Shown here: positions 19,392 to 28,415 of the stretch, piece after piece | How the letters are laid out: every line of letters begins with the position of its first letter | How positions within the stretch are numbered: the first letter of the stretch is position 1 | Source of the DNA: Candidatus Omnitrophota bacterium | Lineage (GTDB): Bacteria; Omnitrophota; Gorgyraeia; JABMQH01 | DNA length: 32,380 bases | NCBI GenBank assembly: GCA_028715645.1 | Contig: JAQURK010000010.1 | Location: 1 to 32,380 of the forward strand | Direction: 5' to 3' | Program-made: the position numbers and the translations under genes | Notes under the pieces: model-generated | What the model saw: the letters and a program-made list of their open reading frames with translations, nothing else | What the model was told of the DNA's origin: nothing | Databases searched by the model: none

Positions 19392-20320
19392 TGGCAAATA
19401 CCATAAAAAAGATATCCATAATAGGGGCGGGCAATGTCGGCGCCACCCTTGCCCTGCGGATAGCCGAAACGGCGATCGCGGACGTAGTCCTCCTGGACAT
19501 CGCAGAAGGTATCTGTGTTGGTAAGGCGACGGACCTTACGGACGCCGCTCCCCTGTCAGGCAATAACTGCAAGATCTTCGGGACCAAGGATTACACGGCC
19601 GCGGCAGATTCCGATATTGTTGTTATAACTGCAGGCCTGCCGCGAACGCCGGGAATGAACCGCGAAGAGCTTTTCTTAAAGAATTCCGCGATTGTCAGGG
19701 ATGCCGCGGAAAAGATAAAGGCAGTTTCTCCTGAGGCAATAATAATTGTTGTCACAAATCCGCTTGATGCCATGACCTGGCTTGTATTGAAGGCAACCGG
19801 TTTTCCAAAAAACCGCGTCATGGGCATGGCCGGCGTGCTTGATGCCTCAAGATTTATAGCGCTGGCCGCGGAGGCGGCAGGCGTGAGATACCGGGATGTG
19901 GAGACCTTTGTCATCGGCAGCCACGGTGATACCATGGTCCCCGTTCTCTCGCACACAAAGATCAAAGGAAGGCCCATTGAGGCGGTCTTAGCTCCGCAAA
20001 AAATAGAGGAGATTGTATCCAGGACAAAAAACAGGGGGGCCGAGATTGTGGGGTTCCTTAAGACGGGCAGCGCCTATTATGCGCCTTCGGCCTCTGTCTT
20101 CTCAATGATAAAGGCGATAACCGGAAACACAAATGAGGTCTTATGCGTCTCATGTTTTTTAGAGGGCGAATACGGCCTTAATGATATATGCATCGGGGTG
20201 CCGGCCAAAATCGGCAGGACCGGTATCTCGAAAATTGTAGAGCTTTCCTTAAACGATGAGGAAAAACAGGCGTTCGAGAGATCGGCTAAGCAAATAAGGG
20301 AAACTATTGGAAAAATATGA
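19391..20320 (+). CDS. mdh: Malate dehydrogenase (LDH-like family)
   Basis: KISIIGAGNVGATLALRIAE, ITAGLPRTPGMNREELFLKNSAIV, VVTNPLDAMTWL, GSHGDTMVPV. Confidence 0.92.
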   Translation: MANTIKKISIIGAGNVGATLALRIAETAIADVVLLDIAEGICVGKATDLTDAAPLSGNNCKIFGTKDYTAAADSDIVVITAGLPRTPGMNREELFLKNSAIVRDAAEKIKAVSPEAIIIVVTNPLDAMTWLVLKATGFPKNRVMGMAGVLDASRFIALAAEAAGVRYRDVETFVIGSHGDTMVPVLSHTKIKGRPIEAVLAPQKIEEIVSRTKNRGAEIVGFLKTGSAYYAPSASVFSMIKAITGNTNEVLCVSCFLEGEYGLNDICIGVPAKIGRTGISKIVELSLNDEEKQAFERSAKQIRETIGKI

Positions 20321-21674
20321 TATCGCTGTAATAGGGGCAGGGCCCGGGGGCTATATCGCCGCGATTTATGCCGCAAGAGCGGGAAAATCGGTGGCGGTAA
20401 TCGAAAAGGATCAGCTCGGCGGCGCATGTCTTAACAGGGGCTGTATTCCAACCAAGGCAATCCTTTCAAGCTTAGAGGTCTTATATGCGGTAAAAGAAAG
20501 CGCTTCCTTCGGGATAGATGTCCCATCCTGTAAAATAAATTTTGAAAAGATAAAAAGCCGGAAGGACGAGATAGTAAAAAAGTTACGCCAGGGCATCGCC
20601 GCGCTTTTTAACGCGAGAAAAATCGCGCTTTTTACCGGGCCTGGAAGGCTTGCGGGTCCCGGAGAAATAGAGGTGGGAGGGGCGTCGATCAGGGCAAAAG
20701 ACATTATAATAGCAACCGGTTCAAGCCCTCTTGAAATACCTGCCTTTGAATTCAACCATACCACCATAATTTCAAGCGACGATCTGTTAGAGCTTAAAGA
20801 CGTCCCTCAGAGCCTGCTTATAATCGGCGGAGGGGCGATTGGCTGCGAGTTTGCGGCGATGTATAACGCGATGGGAAGCAAAGTTGCCATTGTCGAACAA
20901 CTGCCCGAGATCCTGCCGAGTATGGACGCCGAGATCGCAAAAAGGCTTGGCCTGATACTAAAAAAAAGAGGCGTTGAGATATTAACGGGGGTAAAGGCCG
21001 AGCGGCTCATTCAAAAAGAAGGCCGGCTTTCGGCTGTTTTGTCATCAGGCAGAGAACTGGCCGCCGAAAAGGCGCTTATTTGCGTCGGGAGATCGCCGAA
21101 CTCAAGCGGGTTTGGGCTTGAAAACCAGGGTATTAGGGCCCAAAGAGGCCGGATCTGCGTTGACGAGTATATGAGGACTAATTTGCCGAATACATACGCC
21201 ATCGGCGATGTTGCCGGAAAATTCCAACTCGCGCACACTGCCTCATATGAAGGCATAACGGCCTGCAGGAATATCCTTGGCGAGGGGATAAAGGCGGACT
21301 ACAGGGCGGTTCCAAATTGTATATACACCTCTCCGGAGGCAGCAGGCGTCGGCATGACGGAGGAACAGGCAAAAACTGCCGGCATTAAAACAAAAGTTTG
21401 CAAGTTTCCTTTTTCCGCCCTTGGAAAGGCCAATGTTGTTTCCAGGACAGAGGGCTTTGTAAAATTGGTCGGAGAAACGCCCGGCGGCAGGATTTTAGGC
21501 GTGCATATACTCGGCCATGGCGCCGCCACCCTTATAGCCGAGGCCGCGCTTGCCGTCAAGCAGGGACTTAGCGCCAGGCAGGTAGCCGATACAATACACG
21601 CGCATCCTACGTTTTCAGAGGGCCTTATGGAGGCCTGCCATATGTTTGAGGATAAAGCAATACACACCATATGA
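20307..21674 (+). CDS. lpdA: Dihydrolipoyl dehydrogenase
   Basis: YDIAVIGAGPGGYIAAIYAARAGKSVAVIEKDQLGGACLNRGCIPTKA redox CxxxxC; C-terminal HAHPTFSEGLMEA. Confidence 0.95.
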   Translation: MEKYDIAVIGAGPGGYIAAIYAARAGKSVAVIEKDQLGGACLNRGCIPTKAILSSLEVLYAVKESASFGIDVPSCKINFEKIKSRKDEIVKKLRQGIAALFNARKIALFTGPGRLAGPGEIEVGGASIRAKDIIIATGSSPLEIPAFEFNHTTIISSDDLLELKDVPQSLLIIGGGAIGCEFAAMYNAMGSKVAIVEQLPEILPSMDAEIAKRLGLILKKRGVEILTGVKAERLIQKEGRLSAVLSSGRELAAEKALICVGRSPNSSGFGLENQGIRAQRGRICVDEYMRTNLPNTYAIGDVAGKFQLAHTASYEGITACRNILGEGIKADYRAVPNCIYTSPEAAGVGMTEEQAKTAGIKTKVCKFPFSALGKANVVSRTEGFVKLVGETPGGRILGVHILGHGAATLIAEAALAVKQGLSARQVADTIHAHPTFSEGLMEACHMFEDKAIHTI

Positions 21675-22342
21675 GATGCGGGCTTATAGATCTTGGCCTT
21701 GTAAATTATGAGCTGGCGCAAGACATACAGTCAAATAAACTTCGCGAGATAAAGGCAGGTCTTAAAGATGCCGCGCTTATTCTCTGCGAATTTTTTCCAG
21801 TGTATACGCTTGGAAGGAGCGGTGACGGAAGCAACCTGCTTGTTTCCAGGGATTTTTTAAAGAAATCGGGTATCGGTTACAGGCAATCTGAAAGAGGAGG
21901 CGATATCACCTTCCATTCACCCGGGCAGCTTGTCATATATCCTGTATTTAATCTGGCTTTCCTTAAGAAGGATCTAAATTGGTATCTAAGATCCCTTGAG
22001 GCAATCATAATCAATCTTCTTTCTGAGTACGGCGTTAACGGATGCCGTAAGGCGGGTTATACCGGCGTATGGACGCAAATGGGAAAAATCGCGTCGATAG
22101 GAATCGCAGTCTCCAGGTGGGTAACCTCTCACGGCCTTAGTCTTAATGTAAATAATGATCTTTCTTATTTTGACCTTATAAATCCCTGCGGGATAAGAGA
22201 TTGCCGGATGGCCTCTATTTACGAAGAGACAGGCGGTAAAATAGATATGCGGGGATTAAAGGGAAAAGCGATCGCGCAATTCAAGGCGCGTTTCGGGCTG
22301 ACGCTATATGCAGAAGCAGTCAAGACGGCCGCACTGGCTTAA
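21671..22342 (+). CDS. lipB: Octanoyltransferase LipB
   Basis: RGGDITFHSPGQLVIYPVFNL, GVWTQMGKIASIGIAVSRWVTSHGLSLNVNNDLSYFDLINPCGI. Confidence 0.94.
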   Translation: MRCGLIDLGLVNYELAQDIQSNKLREIKAGLKDAALILCEFFPVYTLGRSGDGSNLLVSRDFLKKSGIGYRQSERGGDITFHSPGQLVIYPVFNLAFLKKDLNWYLRSLEAIIINLLSEYGVNGCRKAGYTGVWTQMGKIASIGIAVSRWVTSHGLSLNVNNDLSYFDLINPCGIRDCRMASIYEETGGKIDMRGLKGKAIAQFKARFGLTLYAEAVKTAALA

Positions 22343-23153
22343 AAAAAAGCTTTTGAGTAATCATCCGGCGATCGAATATACAAAGGCCGTGCTTAAGGCG
22401 TCAGGCGCGAATACGGTCTGCCAGGCGGCAAGCTGCCCCAATATCTTTGACTGTTTTTCACGAAAAACGGCTACATTCCTTATACTTGGCAGGAACTGCA
22501 CAAGGAACTGCGCCTTTTGTTCTGTAGCCAAGGGCCCGGCAGAGGCGGTTGATAATGCCGAGCCCGGCAGGATCCTAGAGGCGGTTATGGCTCTGGGCTT
22601 AGAGCGCGTTGTCATAACGTCCGTGACAAGGGATGACTTAAAAGACGGCGGCTCATGCCAGTTTGTGAGGGTTATAGAAGAGTTAAGGCGCAAATTAGGC
22701 GGCAGGCTGGTAATAGAGGCGCTTGTGCCGGATTTTAGGGGCAAGATCGATGATATCAAGCGGGTTGCCGAATGCGAGGTAGATGTCTTCGCGCATAATA
22801 TCGAGACGGCCCCGAGGTTATATAAAAAAATCAGGCCTGGGGCGGATTATAAAAGATCCATTGATCTATTGAGAGGCGCGAAGGCGGTAAACCCCCGTCT
22901 TAAGACAAAGAGCGGTTTTATGCTGGGCCTCGGGGAAGCCCGGGATGAGATGGCGGAGGTGATCAAAGACCTTAAGGCGGCGGGATGCGAGACGCTCTCG
23001 ATCGGCCAATATTTAAGGCCTTCCAGCCTTCAGGTTGAGGTGCGGGAATTTATTAAGCCTGATAAATTTAGGGAATATGAGCGGTTAGGCCATGAAGCGG
23101 GTTTTCAAGATGTCCAAAGTGGACCGTTTGTGAGAAGTTCGTATAGACCATAG
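22308..23153 (+). CDS. lipA: Lipoyl synthase (radical SAM)
   Basis: CQAASCPNIFDCFSRKTATFLILGRNCTRNCAFCSVAKG and C-terminal RSSY. Confidence 0.96.
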   Translation: MQKQSRRPHWLKKKLLSNHPAIEYTKAVLKASGANTVCQAASCPNIFDCFSRKTATFLILGRNCTRNCAFCSVAKGPAEAVDNAEPGRILEAVMALGLERVVITSVTRDDLKDGGSCQFVRVIEELRRKLGGRLVIEALVPDFRGKIDDIKRVAECEVDVFAHNIETAPRLYKKIRPGADYKRSIDLLRGAKAVNPRLKTKSGFMLGLGEARDEMAEVIKDLKAAGCETLSIGQYLRPSSLQVEVREFIKPDKFREYERLGHEAGFQDVQSGPFVRSSYRP

Positions 23154-23173
23154 ACTATTGACTATAGACGATG
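23146..23173. repeat. Four-unit heptad array GACCATA-GACTATT-GACTATA-GACGATG
   Basis: Exact 7-bp phase; contains lipA TAG (23151-23153) and the next ATG (23171-23173). Confidence 0.85.
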
Positions 23174-23413
23174 GGGGATGATATGAAAGAGATAAGGCTT
23201 CCTGACATGGGCGACGGTATAACCGCGGCCACAGTCTCAATGTGGTATCATAAACCTGGAGATGATGTAAAAGAAGGGGATGATCTGGTTGAACTGGTTA
23301 CGGACAAAGCAACTTTTAATGTGCCCTGCTCGTCGGCAGGAAAGGTTTCAAAAATCATGTTCGAGGAGGGCGATACCGTCCATCCGGGGGACGTCCTTGC
23401 GCTCATAGAATAA
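23171..23413 (+). CDS. Stand-alone lipoyl/biotinyl domain protein (80 aa or, from ATG 23183, 76 aa)
   Basis: [79 protein letters not shown] lipoylation motif as in E2 proteins. Confidence 0.93.
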   Translation: MGDDMKEIRLPDMGDGITAATVSMWYHKPGDDVKEGDDLVELVTDKATFNVPCSSAGKVSKIMFEEGDTVHPGDVLALIE

Positions 23414-23414
23414 A

Positions 23415-23981
23415 ATGGTGCTTATAATAGATAATTATGACTCATTTACCTATAATCTTGTCCAGTACCTCGGCGAACTTGGCGGGGACCTGCAGGTCTA
23501 TAGGAATGACAGGATAACCTCAGACGAGATAAGGCGGCTTGCGCCCTCAAGGATCGTGATTTCTCCTGGGCCGAAATGGCCGCGCGACGCCGGCATCTCG
23601 GAAGATGTCATAAGGCAATTTGCCGGAAAGATTCCGCTCCTCGGCGTATGCCTGGGGCACCAATGCATCGGAGAGGTTTACGGCGCCAAGATCGCGCTGG
23701 CTGACAGGCTTATGCACGGAAAGACCTCTCTGATATACCACAACGGCAAGACAATATTTAAGGGGATAGAAAATCCCTTTTCAGGGACGAGGTACCATTC
23801 ACTCCTGGTCTCAAAGGCCGGGCTGCCGAACTGCCTTGAGATTACCGCCGAGACCAGGGAAGGCGAGATCATGGGCCTTAAACATAAGAGGTTCCCGGTT
23901 TGGGGGCTGCAATTCCATCCGGAATCGATTTTAACTACAGAAGGCAAAAAAATTCTGGCAAATTTTTTAAATTTGAAATAA
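23415..23981 (+). CDS. trpG: Anthranilate/aminodeoxychorismate synthase glutamine amidotransferase subunit
   Basis: [43 protein letters not shown]; followed by trpD. Confidence 0.94.
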   Translation: MVLIIDNYDSFTYNLVQYLGELGGDLQVYRNDRITSDEIRRLAPSRIVISPGPKWPRDAGISEDVIRQFAGKIPLLGVCLGHQCIGEVYGAKIALADRLMHGKTSLIYHNGKTIFKGIENPFSGTRYHSLLVSKAGLPNCLEITAETREGEIMGLKHKRFPVWGLQFHPESILTTEGKKILANFLNLK

Positions 23982-23994
23982 CCCGGAGACAAAT

Positions 23995-25002
23995 ATGATA
24001 AAAGAAGCGATAGACAAACTTGCCAAGAGGATTGATCTGAATGGCGAAGAGACCGCGCAGGTCTTCGAAGAGATCATGACCGGCGCCGCGACGCCCATCC
24101 AGATAGCCGCCTTCATTACGGCGCTCAGAATGAAGGGAGAAACCGTTAGCGAGATCTCGGCCGCGGCAAGGGTCATGCGGAATAAGGCCGCCCGGGTCAC
24201 GTTATCGGAACAGGTAGATATCATCGATACCTGCGGCACAGGCGGCGACGTCTCAAATACCTTCAATATCTCGACCGCTACCGCGCTTGTCGTCGCCGGA
24301 TGCGGGATCAAGGTCGCCAAGCACGGCAACAGGTGCGTTTCAAGCCAGTGCGGCAGCGCCGATGTTCTTGAAGAATTGGGCGTAAAGATAGACCTGCCGC
24401 CTGAAAGGGTAAAGCAGTGTATCGAAAAGATCGGCATCGGCTTTATGTTCGCCCCTGTCTTTCACGGTGCCATGAAATTCGCTTCCGAACCTAGAAAACA
24501 GATAGGTATCAGGACTATTTTTAACATACTTGGGCCGCTTTCAAATCCGGCAGGGGCCAATTACCAGATAATTGGCGTTTACAGGCCGGAATTGACCGAG
24601 ACCATGGCAAAGGTCCTGGCCGCTTTGGGGGCGGCCGGGGCGATGGTGGTTCACAGCCATGACGGCCTTGATGAGATCTCCATAAGCGCAAAGACAAAGA
24701 TTACCGAGCTTAGGAATAAAAAGATCAGGACCTACTATGTCCAACCCACCAATTTTGGGCTAAGACGGGCGCCCATCTCATTCATAAAGGGCGGGACAAG
24801 GCAGGAAAACGCCGCAATAATAATGGACATATTGAATTCCAAGAAAGGGCCGAAACGGGATGTAGTCCTTATGAATGCCAGCGCTGCCCTCATGGTCATG
24901 GAAGAGGCAAGGAATTTCAAGGAAGGTGTCAGGATCGCCGCCGAGGCGATAGATTCCCGCAGGGCGCTTGAGAAACTTGAGTTATTAAGGCTTGAAAAAT
25001 GA
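23995..25002 (+). CDS. trpD: Anthranilate phosphoribosyltransferase
   Basis: DTCGTGGDVSNTFNISTATALVVAGCGIKVAKHGNRCVSSQCGSADVLEELG. Confidence 0.97.
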   Translation: MIKEAIDKLAKRIDLNGEETAQVFEEIMTGAATPIQIAAFITALRMKGETVSEISAAARVMRNKAARVTLSEQVDIIDTCGTGGDVSNTFNISTATALVVAGCGIKVAKHGNRCVSSQCGSADVLEELGVKIDLPPERVKQCIEKIGIGFMFAPVFHGAMKFASEPRKQIGIRTIFNILGPLSNPAGANYQIIGVYRPELTETMAKVLAALGAAGAMVVHSHDGLDEISISAKTKITELRNKKIRTYYVQPTNFGLRRAPISFIKGGTRQENAAIIMDILNSKKGPKRDVVLMNASAALMVMEEARNFKEGVRIAAEAIDSRRALEKLELLRLEK

Positions 25003-25778
25003 TCTTATCCGGAATTATAGAAGAAAAAGAAAGGCTTGTCGCTGGAAAAAAAGCGGCTTTATCCCTTGAAGACCTGAAAAGGTCGCTGAAGGCCGGTTCC
25101 TCTTCCCGGATTGATTTTAAATCAGCGGTTTCCGGTGATGGGATCGCGCTTATAGCTGAAATTAAGAAAAAATCGCCGTCCAAGGGCGTTATTCGCAAGG
25201 ATCTCAAGCCTCTGGAAATTGCCCGCGATTACGCGGCAGCCGGCGCGAAGGCCCTGTCCGTACTGACAGACGAAAAATTTTTTGGCGGCGATATCAGGCT
25301 GATTAAAGAGATCAAGAAAGAGGTCAGCCTGCCGGTGCTTGAGAAGGATTTTATTATCGATGAATACCAGATCTATGAGGCAAGGGCGGCGGGGGCGGAC
25401 GCGATACTTTTAATCGCCGACATACTTACCCCTGATCAACTCAGACGTTTTAAGGACGCGGCTGACGGCCTTGGCCTGGCCTCTTTGTGCGAGGTACATA
25501 CTCTTGAAGATCTTGAAAAGGTATCGGGCATAGACGCCGATATTATAGGGATAAATAACAGGAATCTGCATGATTTTAAGGTTGACCTGGAAACGACGCC
25601 AAGGTTGATCAGGCATGTGCCCGGCGGCAAGATTATTATCTCCGAGAGCGGGATAAAGACATATAAGGATGTGATGTATCTGAAGAGTCTTGGTGTCAAC
25701 GCGGTCCTTATCGGAGAGGCATTCCTTTCGGCGCAGGACATTATCTCAAAGGTGAGAGAGGTAATGGGTACAAAGTAA
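24999..25778 (+). CDS. trpC: Indole-3-glycerol phosphate synthase
   Basis: LIAEIKKKSPSKGVIRKDLKPLEIARDYAAAGAKALSVLTDEKFFGG; IGINNRNLHDFKVDLETT. Confidence 0.97.
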   Translation: MILSGIIEEKERLVAGKKAALSLEDLKRSLKAGSSSRIDFKSAVSGDGIALIAEIKKKSPSKGVIRKDLKPLEIARDYAAAGAKALSVLTDEKFFGGDIRLIKEIKKEVSLPVLEKDFIIDEYQIYEARAAGADAILLIADILTPDQLRRFKDAADGLGLASLCEVHTLEDLEKVSGIDADIIGINNRNLHDFKVDLETTPRLIRHVPGGKIIISESGIKTYKDVMYLKSLGVNAVLIGEAFLSAQDIISKVREVMGTK

Positions 25779-25867
25779 AAAGTCAAAAGGAAAAAGTAAA
25801 AACCACAACCCAAAAGTCAAAAGTTTGAACTTTTAATTTGTAGTTTTACCTTTTTACTTTTTACTTT
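25772..25867. repeat. AAAAGTA/AAAAGTC heptad inverted repeat in the trpC-trpB gap
   Basis: Outer arms 25772-25790 and 25849-25867 pair 18/19; 7-bp phase; trpC stop TAA 25776-25778 lies inside the first unit. Confidence 0.85.
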
Positions 25868-25888
25868 TAAGTTAGCATAGGAGGACAT

Positions 25889-27061
25889 ATGCTGCCAAAC
25901 AAAGACGGCAGATTCGGACGATTCGGGGGTAGATTTGTCCCGGAAACGCTGATGACAGCGCTTGATGAGCTGGAAACCGAATATAAAAGGGCGCGTTCGG
26001 ACCGGAAATTCACCGATGAATTAAATTACTATCTGAAGGAGTACGCGGGCAGGCCGACGCCGTTGTATCTTGCGCGCCGGCTGTCGAAACAATCCGGCGC
26101 GAAGATATATTTAAAACGGGAAGACCTTCTTCACACAGGCGCCCATAAGATAAATAATACCCTCGGCCAGGCCCTTCTTGCGAGACGCATGGGAAAACCG
26201 CGCCTTATCGCTGAGACCGGCGCGGGACAGCATGGGGTGGCCACGGCGACGGTTGCCGCGCTTTTTGGGCTTAGATGCGAAGTCTTTATGGGCGATGAGG
26301 ATATAAAGAGGCAGTCGATAAACGTTTTTAAAATGAAGCTGCTTGGGGCGAGGGTCACCCCGGTGCATAGCGGTTCAAAAACGCTTAAAGACGCCATGAA
26401 CGAGGCAATAAGGGATTGGGTCACGAACGTTAGAGATACCTATTATGTGATTGGCTCTGTCGCGGGGCCGCATCCGTATCCGATGATGGTCAGGGATTTT
26501 CAGTCGGTGATCGGGAAAGAGGCAAAGCGGCAGATAAAGGCGAAGGAAAAAAGATTCCCCGATTATCTTGTGGCCTGCGTTGGCGGCGGCAGCAACGCGA
26601 TGGGTTTGTTTTACGATTTTATAGGGGATAAAAAGGTAAAACTCATAGGTGTAGAGGCGGCAGGGCTGGGCCTTGGAACCGGGCGTCATGCCGCGACGCT
26701 TTGCAAGGGTTCTATCGGCGTGCTTCACGGCGCCAAGGAATATATCCTGCAGGATAGGAATGGGCAGATAAGCGTCGCGCATTCCATCTCTGCCGGGCTT
26801 GATTATCCGGGCGTTGGGCCTGAGCATTCGTACCTTAAGGAGACCGGACGGGCGAAATATGTCGCGGTGACTGACAAGCAGGCGCTCGAAGGTTTTAAGA
26901 TGTTGTCGGAGCTGGAAGGCATAATACCGGCGCTTGAGTCGTCGCATGCGGTCTATTATGCCGCGCGGCTTGCGAAGGGGGCCGGCAAGAATAAGGTTAT
27001 CATTGTCTGCCTCTCCGGCCGCGGCGACAAGGATATAGATATTGTCCGCGGCGTGTTATAA
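25889..27061 (+). CDS. trpB: Tryptophan synthase beta chain
   Basis: [61 protein letters not shown]. Confidence 0.98.
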   Translation: MLPNKDGRFGRFGGRFVPETLMTALDELETEYKRARSDRKFTDELNYYLKEYAGRPTPLYLARRLSKQSGAKIYLKREDLLHTGAHKINNTLGQALLARRMGKPRLIAETGAGQHGVATATVAALFGLRCEVFMGDEDIKRQSINVFKMKLLGARVTPVHSGSKTLKDAMNEAIRDWVTNVRDTYYVIGSVAGPHPYPMMVRDFQSVIGKEAKRQIKAKEKRFPDYLVACVGGGSNAMGLFYDFIGDKKVKLIGVEAAGLGLGTGRHAATLCKGSIGVLHGAKEYILQDRNGQISVAHSISAGLDYPGVGPEHSYLKETGRAKYVAVTDKQALEGFKMLSELEGIIPALESSHAVYYAARLAKGAGKNKVIIVCLSGRGDKDIDIVRGVL

Positions 27062-27064
27062 CTG

Positions 27065-27078
27065 AACCATAGACCATT
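27065..27078. repeat. Two-unit heptad remnant AACCATA-GACCATT
   Basis: Same family as 15289 and 23146; starts 3 nt after trpB stop. Confidence 0.6.
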
Positions 27079-27114
27079 TTGCGCAATGAGAGCCAAATAA
27101 GGAGAGATATCCGT

Positions 27115-27618
27115 ATGAAAAAAATGGCAAGCTTGTTCTTAGTTATATCCTTTTTGATCGCGGGGTGCGCGACGCCCGTGTACAGGGAGGCGCTCAAGCA
27201 ATCGCCGGCGGTTAACAGGGAGATATTTAGTTTCTCAGGAGACAGGGTATTTAAGGCGGCTTCCAATGTTATTTATTCAAGGGGTTTCATGCTTGAGAAG
27301 GAGGATAGGGACGAAGGTTTTATCCTCGGGAAAAAATATTTCAAGAGGGGGCATAAAAACATCGTCCTGGCGCTTCAGGCAAAGATTGTCCCGGAAGAAG
27401 CCGATAAGACCGCCCTTTACCTCAGCGCCGTAGAAACGACCGAGAACCTGTATGTCGCGGACAGAACGAGGTTTTTCTTGTTTATCATTCCTCTTCCCGG
27501 AGGCGGCGGCAAGGAAGCTACGACCATCAAGGAAGGGGAAAAAATGATAGAGGACAAACGATTTTATAAAACCCTGTTCTCTCTGATAGAGAAAGAGGTA
27601 AAAGGAGAGCGCGCGTGA
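27115..27618 (+). CDS. Small predicted lipoprotein of unknown function
   Basis: MKKMASLFLVISFLIAGCATPVYRE signal peptide with lipobox IAGC; SD GGAGAG upstream of ATG 27115. Confidence 0.8.
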   Translation: MKKMASLFLVISFLIAGCATPVYREALKQSPAVNREIFSFSGDRVFKAASNVIYSRGFMLEKEDRDEGFILGKKYFKRGHKNIVLALQAKIVPEEADKTALYLSAVETTENLYVADRTRFFLFIIPLPGGGGKEATTIKEGEKMIEDKRFYKTLFSLIEKEVKGERA

Positions 27619-28415
27619 ACAGGATAGACAAAAAATTCAGGAAATTAAAGGCTGACAGAAAGAAGGCGTGCATCGTTTATATCACGGCGGGATATCCTGA
27701 CCTCCATAAGACAAAAAGGCTGATACCGGCCCTTGAGCGCGCGGGCGCCGACATAGTCGAACTCGGGATCCCGTTTTCCGATCCGCTTGCGGACGGCCCG
27801 ACTATCCAGGCCGCCTCACAGGAGGCGCTGAAGAATAACGTAAACCTGCCAAAGATTTTTAAGATGGTGAAGATGGCAAGACGTGTGACCGATATTCCCA
27901 TCGTATTTATGACGTATTATAATCCTGTTTTGAAATATGGCCAAAAGCAGTTTTTACGAGATTGTGTTAAAAGCGGCGTAGACGGCCTCATAATACCCGA
28001 TCTGCCGATGGAAGAGTCGAGGGATCTTAAACCGGCGGCGAGGAAAAGCAAGATCGCGCTTATTTTTTTAGCCGCGCCTACCTCAACCCGTGAAAGACTA
28101 AAAAATATCTCAAGGGATTCGAGAGGTTTTATATATTATGTTTCCCTGACGGGCGTGACGGGGGCAAGACAAAAACTGCCCATGGAAGTAGCGTCAAAGG
28201 TGAAACTGATAAAGTCAATGACAAGAAAGCCTGTATGCGTTGGTTTTGGCGTGTCCAGTCCTCAACAGGCAGAACAAATAGCAAACGTCGCGGACGGCGT
28301 TATTATCGGAAGCGCGGTAATAAAGGTGATTGAACGGAATTTAAATAAGGGCGGTTTGACGGATAAGGTAGGAAAATTCGTGAAGCAATTAGCGGATGCG
28401 ATCCACAATGTCTAG
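27615..28415 (+). CDS. trpA: Tryptophan synthase alpha chain
   Basis: CIVYITAGYPD, ADIVELGIPFSDPLADGPTIQAASQEAL, GLIIPDLPMEE, GFGVSSPQQAEQI. Confidence 0.97.
   Translation: MNRIDKKFRKLKADRKKACIVYITAGYPDLHKTKRLIPALERAGADIVELGIPFSDPLADGPTIQAASQEALKNNVNLPKIFKMVKMARRVTDIPIVFMTYYNPVLKYGQKQFLRDCVKSGVDGLIIPDLPMEESRDLKPAARKSKIALIFLAAPTSTRERLKNISRDSRGFIYYVSLTGVTGARQKLPMEVASKVKLIKSMTRKPVCVGFGVSSPQQAEQIANVADGVIIGSAVIKVIERNLNKGGLTDKVGKFVKQLADAIHNV

Noticed and set aside
20319-20332. GATATCGCTGTAAT at the lpdA start, identical to 6729-6742 in the repeat element
   Set aside because: It encodes the conserved FAD-binding DIAVIGAG motif, so the match is best explained by coding constraint, not repeat insertion.
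23565-23580. TrpG oxyanion-region variant SPGPKWP instead of SPGPG.P
   Set aside because: That residue varies among homologues (GPC forms are known to me), and the catalytic Cys, His and Glu motifs are intact.
15254-25867. CRISPR interpretation of the arrays
   Set aside because: Units are 7-12 bp, degenerate, with no spacers and no cas genes.
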